Below are positions 61,875-64,000 of a DNA stretch of 64,000 nt, piece by piece. How positions within the stretch are numbered: the stretch's first letter is position 1; every line of letters begins with the position of its first letter. Location of the stretch: contig JAEUTG010000058.1 of assembly GCA_016788045.1 (NCBI GenBank), positions 1 to 64,000 on the forward strand, in the 5' to 3' direction. This stretch comes from Bacteroidales bacterium. Its GTDB lineage: Bacteria; Bacteroidota; Bacteroidia; Bacteroidales; Lentimicrobiaceae. Position numbers and translations under genes: made by a program. Under the pieces are notes generated by a model, which worked only from the letters and a program-made list of their open reading frames with translations, was not told the origin of the DNA and searched no databases.

Positions 61875-61889
61875 TTGCATTTTTTGCAA
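61875..61889. promoter_or_regulatory. Inverted repeat 2: TTGCA-N5-TGCAA
   Basis: TTGCA-ttttt-TGCAA, same arms and spacing as copy 1. It coincides with an in-frame TTG that I do not accept as the regulator's start, because it would lie inside the dyad. Confidence 0.55.
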
Positions 61890-61913
61890 AAGAAAGAACA
61901 TACGTTGCCATTC

Positions 61914-62951
61914 ATGTACAAAAGAAATTTTTCGCTTATGATGACACCTATAGAAAAACAGGCCCAGTTTCTGAAGAAAATAGATGATTTATTGCCCGGA
62001 AACACAACACTGGTAGCTGAATTGTCGGATGTGCTGAGAATCAGTTCCGATAGTGCTTATCGCAGGATGAGGGGTGAAACACTGCTGGTAATCGATGAGA
62101 TACTGCTGTTGTGTAACCATTTTAATGTTTCTTTTGATTCATTGAATCCGGCGCATGAGGGCGTGGTTTCTTTCCGGTATTCGAAAATGGAACCTACGCG
62201 TGATAGTCTGATCAATTACCTCACCGGCTTACTGAAGGATATTGAGATCATCGGCAGGGCAGCTTCACCAAGGATTACCTATGCCTGTGAAGACATTCCG
62301 GTTTTTCATCATTACCGGAATCCTGTAATGGCCAGGTTTAAGCTCTTTTACTGGATGCAGGCAATACTCAACATTCCGGAAATGGAAAGCAGCCTGTTCA
62401 GTAGTGATGGAACCGATGAGGAATTGGGCAACATCGTTCGCAGGATTTACGAAGAGTATGCCGCGATTCCGTCAGTAGAAGTCTGGACAGAAACCACCAT
62501 ACAAAGCACAGCAAAGCAGGTGGAATTTTTCTGGGAAGCCGGAAAATTTGCTTCCAAAGCCGATGCCCTGGCTGTTTGCAGCAGTTTCAGGGAAGAGATT
62601 GCAGGAATACAGAAGCAGGCAGAGAGAAGCACGAAATTGTCTGACACTAAAGCCGGAAATACTGGTGAAGCAGTGAATTATCAGCTTTATTACAGTGATA
62701 TCGAAATAACAAACAACAGTGTACTGATTGAGGTTGGTAACCTCAGCAGTGTTTACCTGGGGCATTTCTCTTTCAGCACCATGTCGACGACCAGCGATAC
62801 GTATTGTCATGAAACCCGTAAATGGTTTGATACCATCATCCGTAAAGCCACCCTGATCAGCGGGATGTCGGAGAAGCTCAGATATCAGGTATTCCGGAAG
62901 TTTTTTAATCAGATAGATGCATTGGAGCAAAAGATAAGTAACGGAGCATAA
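61914..62951 (+). CDS. Helix-turn-helix transcriptional regulator
   Basis: I start it at ATG 61914 (345 residues) or ATG 61938 (337 residues, MMTPIEK); an earlier in-frame TTG lies inside operator copy 2. The N-terminal 60-70 residues form a helix-turn-helix: LVAELSDVLRISSDSAYRRMRG followed by EILLLCNHFNVSFDSLN, a BetR/XRE-like arrangement found in Bacteroidota. The remaining 270 residues are an uncharacterised mixed alpha/beta domain with no ligand motif I recognise. Two dyads TTGCA-N5-TGCAA 31 bp apart lie upstream and suggest autoregulation or cooperative binding. It is divergent from the CsgG-like gene and 96 nt upstream of an ECF sigma factor on the same strand. Confidence 0.82.
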   Translation: MYKRNFSLMMTPIEKQAQFLKKIDDLLPGNTTLVAELSDVLRISSDSAYRRMRGETLLVIDEILLLCNHFNVSFDSLNPAHEGVVSFRYSKMEPTRDSLINYLTGLLKDIEIIGRAASPRITYACEDIPVFHHYRNPVMARFKLFYWMQAILNIPEMESSLFSSDGTDEELGNIVRRIYEEYAAIPSVEVWTETTIQSTAKQVEFFWEAGKFASKADALAVCSSFREEIAGIQKQAERSTKLSDTKAGNTGEAVNYQLYYSDIEITNNSVLIEVGNLSSVYLGHFSFSTMSTTSDTYCHETRKWFDTIIRKATLISGMSEKLRYQVFRKFFNQIDALEQKISNGA

Positions 62952-63047
62952 CCGCAGCCAGCCTGACTCAGCCGCTTCTGAAAGGAAGCAGAAAAAAATG
63001 TAACATTCCGGTCTCACGACTATCCAATAGCCAGAACAGTTCAGAAA

Positions 63048-63566
63048 ATGAAAGTCAGAGAAGAACAATTCAGGGAAATCGTCGGAGAACATCAGGAACG
63101 TGTCTGGAATATCTGCCGGCACTATGCACGAACCACCGATGATGCAAGAGACCTTCAACAGGATGTATTCGTGAATGTCTGGCGTAGTCTTGAAACTTTC
63201 AGGGGAGAGTCGCAGCTGAGCACCTGGATCTACAGAATCGCTGTAAATACCTGCCTCAGCTACATACTGAAAGAAAAGCGCCGTTCAGTATTCAATCTGT
63301 CGCTGGATTCCCACAATATTTCTTCCCTGATGCAGGAAGAGGGGATGCAGGAAAAAATTGAAACGGAGCGCAAACTCAACCTTCTTCACGATGCCATCAA
63401 TCGTCTGACTGTGATTGATAAGCTGCTGATTTCCCTCGCCATAGAAAAGGTCAGTTCAAAGGAGATGGCTGAAATCATCGGGATAACAGAACCCAACGTG
63501 CGCACAAAACTTCACCGTATCAGGGAAGAACTACGCCACATGCTGAAAGGAGGCTACAATGAATGA
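63048..63566 (+). CDS. ECF-type sigma factor
   Basis: A 172-residue extracytoplasmic-function sigma factor. Region 2 (about 6-75): DARDLQQDVFVNVWRSLE and the promoter-melting part STWIYRIAVNTCLSYI. Region 4 (about 112-165): LHDAINRLTVIDKLLISLAIEK and the helix-turn-helix KEMAEIIGITEPNVRTKLHRIREEL. No region 1 or 3, as expected. Target promoters unknown. Its stop overlaps the next gene's start by 8 nt, and that gene encodes a membrane protein which could be its partner or its controller. The typical anti-sigma zinc-finger motif (H-x3-C-x2-C) is not seen in the visible part of the neighbour. Confidence 0.93.
   Translation: MKVREEQFREIVGEHQERVWNICRHYARTTDDARDLQQDVFVNVWRSLETFRGESQLSTWIYRIAVNTCLSYILKEKRRSVFNLSLDSHNISSLMQEEGMQEKIETERKLNLLHDAINRLTVIDKLLISLAIEKVSSKEMAEIIGITEPNVRTKLHRIREELRHMLKGGYNE
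63547..63553 (+). promoter_or_regulatory. Strong Shine-Dalgarno before the last gene
   Basis: AAGGAGG lies 5 nt before the ATG at 63559, inside the 3' end of the ECF sigma gene. Such a full match is uncommon in Bacteroidota, where most genes here lack one, and would secure efficient reading of the overlapping downstream gene. Confidence 0.6.
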
Positions 63567-64000
63567 ATCTTTTAAAAACAACCAGGACAGGATACAAGTG
63601 AATGTGGATGATTTGATCAACCGTACGAAGGCTGAAGATCAGAAAGGAAGTAAAACCCTGAGGTCAGTGTATATTCTGTACGTTGTCTTATCGGTTTTCT
63701 ACACCTTGCTGTTTGTTGCCAATCCCGACCCGGATCTGACCAGATACGACCGCATTGCCGGATTGTTGTATGTGCTGGCATTTACTGCCGGAGCCCTGTT
63801 TTTCAGAAAGGAATTCAGAATGCTAAATCGCATGGATTATACTTTACCATTGATTACCCTGATCAGGGGAGCAGAAGTCAGATACCGTTTCTTTGGCTAT
63901 AAATGGTGGTATCTGCTTTTCATCGTCACCTTGATTGGAGCAGGCTTGTCTTTCTCATTCAGAAATCCTGCACGTCTTACCATATTTTCAGAGACTGAGA
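63559..64000 (+). CDS. Partial membrane protein, cut by window end
   Basis: 147 codons visible, running off the right edge. The start at 63559 overlaps the sigma factor stop by 8 nt and has a full AAGGAGG. About 34 soluble residues (NVDDLINRTKAEDQK) come first, then hydrophobic segments at about 36-54 (VYILYVVLSVFYTLLFVAN), 67-82 (IAGLLYVLAFTAGALF) and 116-134 (WWYLLFIVTLIGAGLSFSF). No anti-sigma zinc finger seen. Likely a membrane partner of the sigma factor by position only. Confidence 0.75.
   Translation, partial: MNESFKNNQDRIQVNVDDLINRTKAEDQKGSKTLRSVYILYVVLSVFYTLLFVANPDPDLTRYDRIAGLLYVLAFTAGALFFRKEFRMLNRMDYTLPLITLIRGAEVRYRFFGYKWWYLLFIVTLIGAGLSFSFRNPARLTIFSETE

Noticed and set aside
62472..63158. 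228-codon minus-strand frame across the HTH and ECF sigma genes
   Set aside because: Antisense to two well-supported genes and with no family features.
1..64000. tRNA, rRNA, CRISPR, insertion sequence or prophage
   Set aside because: Looked for across the gaps on both strands by eye; none found. A tRNAscan/CRISPR search would be needed to be certain.

Overview
The window looks like chromosomal DNA of a Bacteroidota member, probably a Bacteroidales-type anaerobe. I base this on the repeated TAnnTTTG -7 promoter elements (at least 13 sit just upstream of genes), the 288-residue short primary sigma factor, the hybrid histidine kinases without DNA-binding output, secreted proteins with C-terminal dockerin-like modules, MORN and PD40 repeat proteins, and an S1 protein with a long acidic N-terminus. 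Genus cannot be set from this window. No tRNA, rRNA, CRISPR array, insertion sequence or phage gene was seen. Apart from one decayed peroxiredoxin gene, the region looks intact.

Layout. 1-6.2 kb (mostly minus strand): a secreted hypothetical protein, NADP-type glutamate dehydrogenase, and an rlmB / GT39-like membrane glycosyltransferase / MORN lipoprotein run. 6.3-13 kb (plus): an AddA/RecB-like helicase-nuclease, then a selenium pair, tRNA 2-selenouridine synthase (SelU) followed 16 nt later by a selenocysteine-lyase-like domain fused to selenophosphate synthetase (SelD). 13-21.4 kb (minus): a 2367-residue soluble hybrid kinase with about 12 PAS and 2 GAF domains, followed by a REC-kinase protein. 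22-27 kb (minus): two large secreted proteins sharing a C-terminal module that ends in paired dockerin-like calcium loops; one carries a C39-like peptidase domain, the other cohesin-like domains. 27.5-32.2 kb (plus): penicillin-binding protein 1C, a lipoprotein and YchF. 32.3-37 kb (minus): dapF, a GNAT acetyltransferase, mltG, a phosphohexomutase and a DUF2279-type protein, probably one operon.

37.4-48.8 kb (plus): housekeeping genes htrA/degP, rpoD, a single-domain response regulator, pyrG, yidC, a CoA-binding protein, rpsA and rnz. The pyrG leader has three successive stem regions and an intrinsic terminator between promoter and gene, which makes it a candidate attenuator or separate small RNA. 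48.8-55.7 kb (minus): three more sensor kinases, two of them in a 4-nt ATGA overlap. 55.8-60.3 kb: tcdA, a lipoprotein, a PD40 propeller protein, a PrxQ/Bcp peroxiredoxin pseudogene and an AbgT-family transporter. 60.5-64 kb: an outer-membrane CsgG-like protein divergent from an HTH regulator with two identical-geometry inverted repeats in its promoter region, then an ECF sigma factor overlapping a membrane protein cut by the window end.

How the genes work together. The selenium pair supplies activated selenium to the tRNA wobble uridine and does not need selenoprotein machinery. The five kinases plus the lone receiver form a phosphorelay-rich set with no DNA-binding output in the window. dapF, mltG and pbpC serve peptidoglycan metabolism. 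The most interesting items are the lyase-SelD fusion, the pyrG leader, the paired dockerin-module proteins, the twin operators before the HTH gene and the peroxiredoxin pseudogene.
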